From contig DHQM01000096.1 of assembly GCA_002408105.1 (NCBI GenBank), positions 474 to 5,537 on the forward strand: a stretch of 5,064 nucleotides of DNA. The letters run 5' to 3'. Within the stretch, counting starts at the first letter, position 1, and each line of letters starts with the position of its first letter. A program made the translations under genes and the position numbers. Source of the stretch: Gammaproteobacteria bacterium UBA5338 (lineage in GTDB: Bacteria > Pseudomonadota > Gammaproteobacteria > Pseudomonadales > UBA5862). The notes below the pieces were generated by a model. The model saw only the letters and a program-made list of their open reading frames with translations. It was not told the origin of the DNA and made no database searches. Below are positions 1 to 4,146 of the stretch, piece by piece.

Positions 1-143
1 CACCGCCGGTGTACCGGCTTGAGCCCATCCCGAACATCGGGAAGTGCCCGCCCAACAATGACGCTCATCGCATAATCGAGGTAGGACTGCTTGAGTTCGT
101 CCTCAATGTTGACCGGGAGGATCTCTTTGGCTAATTCGACCAT
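1..143 (-). CDS. gyrA: DNA gyrase subunit A, N-terminal fragment (gene continues past the left edge)
   Basis: This is the start of the A subunit of DNA gyrase, the cytoplasmic A2B2 type II topoisomerase that introduces negative supercoils using ATP. Read on the minus strand from ATG at 143-141, it gives 47 residues beginning [20 protein letters not shown]. This is followed by the hallmark [20 protein letters not shown] (about residues 21-40) and LKPVHRR at 41-47. These match the N-terminal arm and the start of the winged-helix DNA-binding domain of GyrA. The quinolone-resistance region and the catalytic tyrosine lie outside the window. ParC has a related N-terminus, but the [38 protein letters not shown] pattern is GyrA. 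The start is supported by homology and by AAGAG (148-152) 4 nt upstream. The gene is transcribed divergently from mtaD, with 191 bp between the starts. Confidence 0.96.
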   Translation of the reverse strand, partial: MVELAKEILPVNIEDELKQSYLDYAMSVIVGRALPDVRDGLKPVHRR

Positions 144-171
144 TAGACTCTTATCATCGGTGTAGAAAACG

Positions 172-184
172 CCGCGAAACGCGG
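172..184 (-). other. Short hairpin in the gyrA leader
   Basis: CCGCG-N3-CGCGG forms a perfect 5-bp GC stem with a 3-nt loop inside the predicted gyrA 5' leader, about 30 nt before the start codon. On the minus strand it is followed by CGTTTTC. That is too poor a T-tract to call a terminator. It could be a weak attenuator or an mRNA-stabilising stem, or it could be chance in GC-rich DNA. Confidence 0.25.
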
Positions 185-201
185 GCCTTGGCAAACGCGC
201 G

Positions 202-210
202 ATGATACCA
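202..210 (-). promoter_or_regulatory. Candidate extended -10 promoter of gyrA
   Basis: On the minus strand this reads TGGTATCAT, a TGn extended -10 followed by TATCAT (5 of 6 to TATAAT). No convincing -35 lies 16-18 bp further upstream, which is typical when an extended -10 is present. Transcription would start near 195, giving a leader of about 52 nt. That leader contains a small perfect hairpin (172-184). The position and the quality of the -10 make it the best gyrA promoter candidate in the gap. It was found by eye only. Confidence 0.5.
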
Positions 211-241
211 CAGCCCTGGGACTCCGGGCTTGGGGTGCCAG

Positions 242-270
242 TCGATTTTCTGTCGTGAAATCAATATGCT
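242..270 (+). promoter_or_regulatory. Weak candidate sigma-70 promoter for mtaD
   Basis: TCGATT (242-247) and TATGCT (265-270) are separated by 17 bp, and match the -35 and -10 consensus at 3 of 6 and 4 of 6 positions. Transcription would begin near 277, inside the imperfect inverted repeat at 269-294, leaving a leader of about 58 nt. The match is weak and is listed because nothing better faces mtaD in the divergent region. Confidence 0.22.
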
Positions 271-294
271 GGATCCCGGAAAGCAGGCATCCAG
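269..294. repeat. Imperfect 26-bp inverted repeat in the gyrA-mtaD divergent region
   Basis: The arms CTGGAT (269-274) and ATCCAG (289-294) are perfect complements. After a C/C mismatch the pairing continues with CC/GG around an 8-nt loop (GGAAAGCA). The element abuts the only -10-like box facing mtaD. It resembles in style the CTGGATCC-type extragenic palindromes scattered through many proteobacterial genomes, and could equally be an operator or a leader hairpin. Only one copy is present in the window, so repeat status is unproven. Confidence 0.4.
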
Positions 295-334
295 GTAGCC
301 AGCCACCTCCCCAAGCAAACTGAGCCCCGCACCC

Positions 335-1666
335 ATGTCAGTCAGCGCCGAGGTCACCGAGGTGGCCGAAATCATCCATGCCGAATGGATCCTACCGATT
401 GCACCCGCGGTTGCGCTGCGCGACCACGCCGTTGTGGTAAATGACGGGCGCATTGTTGCGGTGATGCCCTCCACGGAGGCACGCCTGAAATACCGAGGGC
501 GGTCCAGCGTCGAGCTTCCCGGGAAGGTGTTGCTGCCCGGCTTGGTCAACACCCATGGCCACGCGGCCATGGCGCTGTTGCGCGGGCTTGCCGATGACCT
601 ACCGATGATGCGCTGGCTCACCGAGTACATCTGGCCAGCGGAAAGCCGCTGGGTCAGCGCAGACTTCGTGCGCGACGGCACTGCAGTTGCGATCAGCGAA
701 ATGCTGCTGTCTGGCACCACCTGCTTTTCGGACATGTATTTCTTCCCGGACGTCACCGCGCGTTTGGCCGCGCAGACCGGAATTCGCACCCAATTGGCCG
801 CACCGATCCTGGAGTTCGCCACCGCCTGGGGGGAAAATGCGGACGAGTACATCCACAAGGCCCTGGCCCTGCACGATGAGTACCGCGACCACCCTCTGGT
901 GCGCATCGCCTTCGGCCCGCACGCGCCCTACTCGGTGTCCCCGAAAACCCTCGGCAAGGTGTCCACCCTTGCTGAAGAACTCGACCTTTGCATTCAGATG
1001 CACGTGCACGAAACCAGGGAAGAAATCACCCAGGCCGTCGCTGATCACGGCCACCGCCCATTGGGGCACTTGGCTGAGTTGGAGCTCTTGTCACCGCGGT
1101 TGCAGTGCGTGCACATGACCCAGGTTGAGCCGGGCGAACCTGAGCTGCTCGCCCGCCACGGCGTGCACGTGGTGCACTGCCCATCTTCGAACCTCAAGCT
1201 GGCCAGCGGATTCTGTCCAGCGGCCGACCTGGTGCAGGCTGGAGTCAACGTCGCATTGGGTACCGACGGCGCCGCCAGCAGCAACCACCTGGATCTGTTC
1301 AGCGAAATGCGCCTTGCCGCCTTGCTGGCCAAAGCGGTGAGCGGCGACGCGGCTGCGGTCGATGCCCGCCAGGCATTGGAAATGGCAACCCTGAACGGGG
1401 CCCGCGCCCTGGGGCTTGAGGCTGAGATCGGCAGCCTCGAACCCGGAAAAAGCGCGGACATGATCGCGGTGAGCTGCGCCGGTGTCGGCCAATGGCCACT
1501 CCACCACCCAGAATCCCAGTTGGTGTACACCCAGGTCGGGCCAGCGGTCACCCACAGCTGGATTCAAGGCAAAGCGGTGGTGCGCGGCGGCGCCCTGGTC
1601 GAGATCGACCTGGCTGAACTCCAAGGTCGCGTTGCTCAATGGCAGACCCGCCTGCAAGACCGGTGA
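335..1666 (+). CDS. mtaD: 5'-methylthioadenosine / S-adenosylhomocysteine deaminase (TRZ/ATZ family amidohydrolase)
   Basis: This is a cytoplasmic zinc-type amidohydrolase that deaminates methylthioadenosine to methylthioinosine, often also S-adenosylhomocysteine, in SAM by-product salvage. The protein has 443 residues, the usual family length. The metal ligands are visible: HGH in VNTHGHAAM (H74, H76), H223 and the catalytic E226 in QMHVHE, H260 in CVHMTQ, and D311 in LGTDGAASS. Further family signatures are RGLADDLPMMRWL near 83-95, FGPHAPYSVS at 193-202, HCPSSNLKLASG near 281-292, and the C-terminal GSLEPGKSADMIA at 366-378. ATG 335 is the first ATG after an in-frame stop at 296, but it has no clear Shine-Dalgarno. 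GTG 362 (codon 10) has GAGG 8 nt upstream and is an alternative. I prefer ATG 335 because its N-terminal length fits Pseudomonas MtaD as I recall it. The same gene heads the ubiG-mupP-yciK run in Pseudomonas. Whether MTA or SAH is the main substrate cannot be read from sequence. Confidence 0.93.
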   Translation: MSVSAEVTEVAEIIHAEWILPIAPAVALRDHAVVVNDGRIVAVMPSTEARLKYRGRSSVELPGKVLLPGLVNTHGHAAMALLRGLADDLPMMRWLTEYIWPAESRWVSADFVRDGTAVAISEMLLSGTTCFSDMYFFPDVTARLAAQTGIRTQLAAPILEFATAWGENADEYIHKALALHDEYRDHPLVRIAFGPHAPYSVSPKTLGKVSTLAEELDLCIQMHVHETREEITQAVADHGHRPLGHLAELELLSPRLQCVHMTQVEPGEPELLARHGVHVVHCPSSNLKLASGFCPAADLVQAGVNVALGTDGAASSNHLDLFSEMRLAALLAKAVSGDAAAVDARQALEMATLNGARALGLEAEIGSLEPGKSADMIAVSCAGVGQWPLHHPESQLVYTQVGPAVTHSWIQGKAVVRGGALVEIDLAELQGRVAQWQTRLQDR

Positions 1667-1703
1667 AGTCCACGGGCGCGAGCCTGTCCGGAAAACGGCG
1701 CGC

Positions 1704-1722
1704 CACCGCCTCCGTGGCGGTG
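1704..1722 (+). other. Perfect 7-bp hairpin between mtaD and ubiG
   Basis: CACCGCC (1704-1710), loop TCCGT, GGCGGTG (1716-1722) is a perfect GC-rich stem located 37 bp after the mtaD stop. No run of T follows, so it is not a standard intrinsic terminator. It could stabilise the 3' end of the mtaD message or cause pausing. It lies immediately upstream of the TATGAT box at 1732. Confidence 0.45.
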
Positions 1723-1731
1723 CACATTGGG

Positions 1732-1737
1732 TATGAT
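1732..1737 (+). promoter_or_regulatory. Candidate -10 box for an internal ubiG promoter
   Basis: TATGAT matches the sigma-70 -10 at 5 of 6 positions, 35 bp before the ubiG start. Transcription would start near 1744. No TTGACA-like -35 is seen 16-18 bp upstream, where the hairpin lies instead. An internal promoter would explain the 106-bp gap in an otherwise overlapping gene run and would let ubiG-mupP-yciK be expressed without mtaD. Confidence 0.33.
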
Positions 1738-1762
1738 GCGGACCTATTGATCGCTGCCCCCC

Positions 1763-1767
1763 AGGAG
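1763..1767 (+). promoter_or_regulatory. Ribosome binding site of ubiG
   Basis: AGGAG sits 5 nt before ATG 1773 and fixes the ubiG start. It is a clear Shine-Dalgarno in this window, unlike mtaD, which has none. Confidence 0.75.
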
Positions 1768-1772
1768 ACGCC

Positions 1773-2483
1773 ATGACCCACGCCAACGTTGACCCTGCAG
1801 AAATTGCTAAATTCAGCGCCCTGGCGAGCCGCTGGTGGGATCCGCAGAGCGAATTCAGGCCGCTCCACCAAATCAACCCGCTGCGCCTCGATTACATCGA
1901 GCGAAAGGCCGGTCTGGCCGAACGCAAGGTGGTCGACATCGGCTGTGGCGGTGGCCTGCTGAGTGAAGGCATGGCGCAGCGCGGCGCTCAGGTCACCGCG
2001 ATTGATCTGGGTGAGGCGGCCTTGGCGGTGGCCCGGTTGCACCAGCTCGAATCCGGCGTGGCGGTTGATTACAGGCACACCAGCGCCGAGGCCCTGGCGG
2101 CGGAATCGCCCGGCGAGTTTGATGTGGTCACCTGCCTGGAGATGCTGGAGCATGTCCCAGACCCTGCGGCGGTGGTCACTGCCGCTGCAGCCCTTGCGAA
2201 ACCCGGCGGGCATTTGTTTTTCTCGACCATCAACCGCAACCCAAAGTCATTTTTGTTCGCTATTGTGGGCGCTGAGTATGTGCTCAATCTGCTGCCCAAA
2301 GGCACCCATGCGTACGAAAAGTTCATTCGTCCGGCGGAACTTGCCAGCTGGTTGCGCGGCGCCGACCTGCAGCTGCAGGACACCATCGGACTGGTGTACA
2401 ACCCCATCACCAAGCACTACCGGCTCGCTGAGAACACCGATGTGAACTACATGGTTCACGTGCGCAAGCCTTTGGCGGCATGA
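1773..2483 (+). CDS. ubiG: Ubiquinone biosynthesis O-methyltransferase UbiG
   Basis: UbiG is the class I SAM-dependent methyltransferase that performs both O-methylations of ubiquinone synthesis: 2-polyprenyl-6-hydroxyphenol to its methoxy form, and demethylubiquinol to ubiquinol. It acts at the inner membrane surface. The protein has 236 residues against about 240 in E. coli. It opens with [19 protein letters not shown] (residues 6-24), a UbiG signature. SAM-binding motif I is [13 protein letters not shown] (53-65), the acidic ribose-binding residue is D78 in VTAIDLG, and EMLEHVPDP lies at 123-131. The stretch around 158-183 ([20 protein letters not shown] onward) corresponds to the insertion reported to contact membrane lipid in E. 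coli UbiG. TKHYRL and [11 protein letters not shown] close the protein as expected. AGGAG at 1763-1767 supports the start. Its stop overlaps the mupP start in ATGA, so the two are probably translationally coupled. Confidence 0.96.
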   Translation: MTHANVDPAEIAKFSALASRWWDPQSEFRPLHQINPLRLDYIERKAGLAERKVVDIGCGGGLLSEGMAQRGAQVTAIDLGEAALAVARLHQLESGVAVDYRHTSAEALAAESPGEFDVVTCLEMLEHVPDPAAVVTAAAALAKPGGHLFFSTINRNPKSFLFAIVGAEYVLNLLPKGTHAYEKFIRPAELASWLRGADLQLQDTIGLVYNPITKHYRLAENTDVNYMVHVRKPLAA

Positions 2484-3169
2484 ACGCCAAGCCGCAGGCG
2501 GTGTTGTTTGACCTCGACGGCACATTGCTGGACACCGCACCGCAGTTTGTGCAGTGCCTCCACCAACTGCTAGAGGAGCAACCAGGGGTTCACCCTGCGA
2601 CCGATGCGGCGGTCCGGGCCTGCGTGTCCGAGGGCGCAGCGGCCCTCATCAAGCTGACGTACGGTGCAGGTGCGGAGGTCGAGCGCCCCGACCTGCTGCA
2701 GCGGCTGCTGGCGCTCTACGCGGCCGACCCCATCAGCCGCACCCACCCCTTCCCCGGAACCGCACAACTGCTTGAATGGCTGGATGGATCAGGCACCCTT
2801 TGGGGAATCGTCACCAACAAGCCACGGCGCTTTACCGAGCCACTGCTGGCCGGAGTTGCCGGTCGGTTGCGCAGCACACCCGCAGTTGTGGTGTGCGGGG
2901 ATGACCTGCGGGAATCGAAACCGCACCCGCAGCCTTTATTGCACGCGCTGCATCAGATCGCGATCGAACCGCAGGCGGCGGTCTATGTGGGCGATCACCG
3001 CCGCGATGTGGAAGCCGGGCGTGCCGCCAAGCTGTACACCGTCGCAGCGGCCTACGGATACATCGGGTTCGATGAGGAGGTGGCTTCTTGGGCCGCCGAC
3101 CTGACCATCGACTCACTCGATCAACTGCACGTCTGGCTCGCTGGCCGGGAGGAAACCGCACATGTTTGA
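2480..3169 (+). CDS. mupP: N-acetylmuramic acid 6-phosphate phosphatase MupP (HAD family)
   Basis: This is a haloacid dehalogenase-superfamily phosphatase of 229 residues, close to MupP of Pseudomonas. That enzyme dephosphorylates MurNAc-6-phosphate in the peptidoglycan recycling branch that bypasses de novo MurA-dependent synthesis and confers intrinsic fosfomycin tolerance. HAD motif I is DLDGTLLDT (11-19; nucleophile D11, acid/base D13), motif II is IVTNKP (T112), motif III is K147 in ESKPHPQPL, and motif IV is [12 protein letters not shown] (D172, D176). The cap region lies between motifs I and II. AAYGYIG at 190-196 fits the MupP/Gph group. Older annotation would call this phosphoglycolate phosphatase (gph), and sequence alone does not separate these substrates with certainty. 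Position directly after ubiG and before yciK, as in Pseudomonas (PA3172), favours MupP. The start overlaps the ubiG stop by 4 bp with no good Shine-Dalgarno, so expression probably depends on coupling. Partner enzymes AmgK and MurU are not in the window. Confidence 0.85.
   Translation: MNAKPQAVLFDLDGTLLDTAPQFVQCLHQLLEEQPGVHPATDAAVRACVSEGAAALIKLTYGAGAEVERPDLLQRLLALYAADPISRTHPFPGTAQLLEWLDGSGTLWGIVTNKPRRFTEPLLAGVAGRLRSTPAVVVCGDDLRESKPHPQPLLHALHQIAIEPQAAVYVGDHRRDVEAGRAAKLYTVAAAYGYIGFDEEVASWAADLTIDSLDQLHVWLAGREETAHV
3147..3153 (+). promoter_or_regulatory. Ribosome binding site of yciK inside mupP
   Basis: GGGAGGA lies within the last codons of mupP, with 9 nt between its GGAGG core and ATG 3162. 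It is the strongest Shine-Dalgarno in the window, so yciK can be translated independently as well as by coupling with mupP. Confidence 0.7.
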
Positions 3170-3923
3170 TTACCACGCCCGCCCGGGACTGCTGCGCGAC
3201 CGTGTCTTGGTGGTCACTGGGGCCGGCGATGGCATCGGCCGCGCCGCTGCGTTGGCCTATGCGCGACACGGGGCCACTGTGGTCCTGGTGGGGCGCACCC
3301 GGCGGAAACTGGAAGACACCTATGACGCCATTACAGCGGCCAATGGACCGGAGCCGGCAATCTACCCGCTGAACTTGGATGGCGCGGCGCCCAAGGACTA
3401 CGCCGACCTTGCACGGGTGGTGGAAGCCGAATTCGGTGCGGTGCACGGTCTACTCAACAACGCCGGGGTGCTGGGACCGCGGACCCCGTTGGCCCAATTC
3501 AATCCGAGCGAATGGGACCGGGTTCTGCGAATCAACCTAACCAGTCAGTTTTTGCTCACCCAAGCCTTGCTCCCCGTCCTGGCCGCAGCGCCCCGCGCCT
3601 CAGTGGTGTTCACGAGTTCAGGGGTCGGGCGCGTCGGGCGGGCCTACTGGGGTGCCTATTCCGTTTCGAAGTTCGGGGTAGAAGCCCTGACCCAGATTTG
3701 GGCCGATGAGCTTGAAAACATAAGCTCGATCCGCATCAACGCCATCAACCCTGGCGCCACCCGAACGGAAATGCGTGCCGCTGCCTACCCGGGAGAGAGC
3801 CCGGACGAGAACCCAGCGCCTGATGACATCATGCCGCTGTACCTCTACCTCATGGGCGACGACAGCGTTGACTGCAACGGACGTTCGCTCGACGCCCAGC
3901 GCGGCGCCCCGGGTGACACATGA
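3162..3923 (+). CDS. yciK: YciK-family short-chain dehydrogenase/reductase
   Basis: This is a classical SDR oxidoreductase with a Rossmann fold, predicted cytoplasmic, whose physiological substrate I cannot assign. It has 253 residues, matching E. coli YciK (about 252). The cofactor motif TGAGDGIG (19-26) is followed by VLVGRTRRKLE (41-51); the arginines after beta-2 suggest NADP(H) preference (inference). NNAG is at 99-102, N125 in RINLTSQF, S152/S153 in FTSSGVGR, and the catalytic YxxxK is Y166-SVS-K170. NPGATRTEMRAAAYPGE follows from 196. The tail DDIMPLYLYLMGDDS (221-235) and SLDAQRG is the diagnostic YciK C-terminus. The N-terminal [15 protein letters not shown] also fits. The start overlaps the end of mupP by 8 bp and has a strong Shine-Dalgarno. 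It closes the co-directional run, and no intrinsic terminator follows directly. Confidence 0.92.
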   Translation: MFDYHARPGLLRDRVLVVTGAGDGIGRAAALAYARHGATVVLVGRTRRKLEDTYDAITAANGPEPAIYPLNLDGAAPKDYADLARVVEAEFGAVHGLLNNAGVLGPRTPLAQFNPSEWDRVLRINLTSQFLLTQALLPVLAAAPRASVVFTSSGVGRVGRAYWGAYSVSKFGVEALTQIWADELENISSIRINAINPGATRTEMRAAAYPGESPDENPAPDDIMPLYLYLMGDDSVDCNGRSLDAQRGAPGDT

Positions 3924-3935
3924 CTAATAATTGAC
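3922..3935. promoter_or_regulatory. Possible second FleQ-like site overlapping the yciK stop
   Basis: GACTAATAATTGAC matches 9 of the 13 defined positions of the recalled FleQ consensus, with one good half-site (ATTGAC). Its centre is 55 bp from the centre of the better site at 3977-3990. It overlaps the last two bases of the yciK stop codon. It is weak alone and listed because FleQ-type regulators often use several boxes. Confidence 0.18.
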
Positions 3936-3976
3936 CAAATTGCGGCGCCGACGCGGAACGGACCGGCTAAAAAAGC

Positions 3977-3990
3977 GTCAATCCACTGAC
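3977..3990. promoter_or_regulatory. Candidate enhancer (UAS), FleQ-box-like palindrome
   Basis: GTCAATCCACTGAC is a 14-bp palindrome, GTCA-N6-TGAC. As I recall it, the FleQ consensus from P. aeruginosa is GTCANTAAATTGAC, and 10 of its 13 defined positions match. It is centred about 96 bp upstream of the predicted sigma-54 start (near 4080), a usual distance for a bacterial enhancer binding protein. A different activator could bind it, and chance is not excluded. Confidence 0.35.
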
Positions 3991-4024
3991 ACGTTTCGCT
4001 GGATCCTTTCGATATGTTTTTAAA

Positions 4025-4037
4025 AATCAGCATATTA
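4025..4037 (+). promoter_or_regulatory. Candidate IHF binding site
   Basis: AATCAGCATATTA is an exact match to the IHF consensus WATCAR-N4-TTR. An A/T-only tract (TTTTTAAAAA, 4017-4026) lies on its 5' side, where natural IHF sites often have an A-tract. The core is about 43-55 bp upstream of the predicted sigma-54 start, between promoter and candidate enhancer, the usual place for a DNA bend that brings activator to polymerase. The inverted repeat ATATG-N14-CATAT (4012-4035) overlaps it. Confidence 0.45.
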
Positions 4038-4053
4038 CGGAAATTTCGGAAAA

Positions 4054-4069
4054 TGGCACGGTCTTCGCT
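4054..4069 (+). promoter_or_regulatory. Candidate sigma-54 (RpoN) -24/-12 promoter of the diguanylate cyclase gene
   Basis: TGGCACG-N4-TCGCT matches the sigma-54 consensus TGGCACG-N4-TTGCW with one mismatch in the -12 element. The invariant GG (4055-4056) and GC (4067-4068) are separated by exactly 10 bp. Transcription should start about 12 bp after the GC, near 4080, giving a leader of about 67 nt. An IHF match and an enhancer-like palindrome lie upstream at fitting distances, which supports the call beyond the motif alone. Confidence 0.55.
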
Positions 4070-4084
4070 ATTGAAACCGATACA

Positions 4085-4112
4085 GGGCCTTCGAATTCGG
4101 ATCGATTGGCCC
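4085..4112 (+). other. Leader hairpin upstream of the diguanylate cyclase gene
   Basis: GGGCC (4085-4089) pairs with GGCCC (4108-4112). Inside, TCGA (4091-4094) pairs with TCGA (4102-4105) around a 7-nt loop, with a small U/UU internal loop between the stems. It starts just after the predicted transcription start and ends 34 nt before the ATG. TTTT follows 8 nt later (after GCCAGG), too distant for a good terminator. It may be an mRNA stability or attenuation element. It does not resemble a c-di-GMP riboswitch. Confidence 0.35.
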
Positions 4113-4132
4113 GCCAGGTTTTCACGTACACG

Positions 4133-4139
4133 AGAGAAG
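4133..4139 (+). promoter_or_regulatory. Ribosome binding site of the diguanylate cyclase gene
   Basis: AGAGAAG ends 7 nt before ATG 4147. It is only a moderate Shine-Dalgarno, but the next in-frame ATG (4216, codon 24) has no purine-rich stretch at all, so it favours 4147 as the start. Confidence 0.5.
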
Positions 4140-4146
4140 TCCGTTT

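Larger units (their letters stand above)
3924..4146. other. AT-rich intergenic control region between yciK and the diguanylate cyclase gene
   Basis: This 223-bp gap is distinctly richer in A/T than the flanking genes. It holds, left to right, two FleQ-like palindromes (3922-3935 and 3977-3990), a TTTTTAAAAA tract (4017-4026) adjoining an IHF consensus match (4025-4037), a sigma-54 promoter candidate (4055-4069), a leader hairpin (4085-4112) and a purine-rich ribosome binding site (4133-4139). I see no convincing sigma-70 promoter and no intrinsic terminator directly after yciK. No small open frame with a plausible start and Shine-Dalgarno was found. Confidence 0.6.

Noticed and set aside
154..906. 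Long minus-strand open frame (about 250 codons) opposite mtaD and the divergent region
   Set aside because: It is antisense to a gene with full family motifs, its translation has low-complexity Arg/Ser/Ala-rich composition with no recognisable domain, and it runs into the gyrA leader. Such frames are common opposite GC-rich genes.
687..1118. Plus-strand open frame in another frame inside mtaD
   Set aside because: Arg/Pro/Cys-rich out-of-frame shadow of mtaD with no ribosome binding site.
1091..2213. Overlapping minus-strand open frames opposite mtaD and ubiG
   Set aside because: Their translations show no family signatures, and the plus-strand frames carry complete catalytic motifs.
2832..3446. 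Minus-strand open frame (about 204 codons) opposite mupP and yciK
   Set aside because: Arg/Pro/His-rich translation without motifs, fully antisense to two confident genes.
3924..3975. Intrinsic terminator after yciK (GCCG...CGGC near 3948-3968)
   Set aside because: The stem is only about 4 bp with a long loop, and it is followed by an A run on the plus strand, not T. On the minus strand the T run precedes the stem. Neither orientation makes a terminator.
4071..4099. Sigma-70 promoter with TTGAAA as -35
   Set aside because: At 17-bp spacing the -10 position reads AATTCG, which matches poorly. The sigma-54 motif just upstream is far better.
4080..4146. c-di-GMP riboswitch in the diguanylate cyclase leader
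   Set aside because: The leader is only about 67 nt and lacks the conserved GEMM core features. Only a simple two-tier hairpin is visible.
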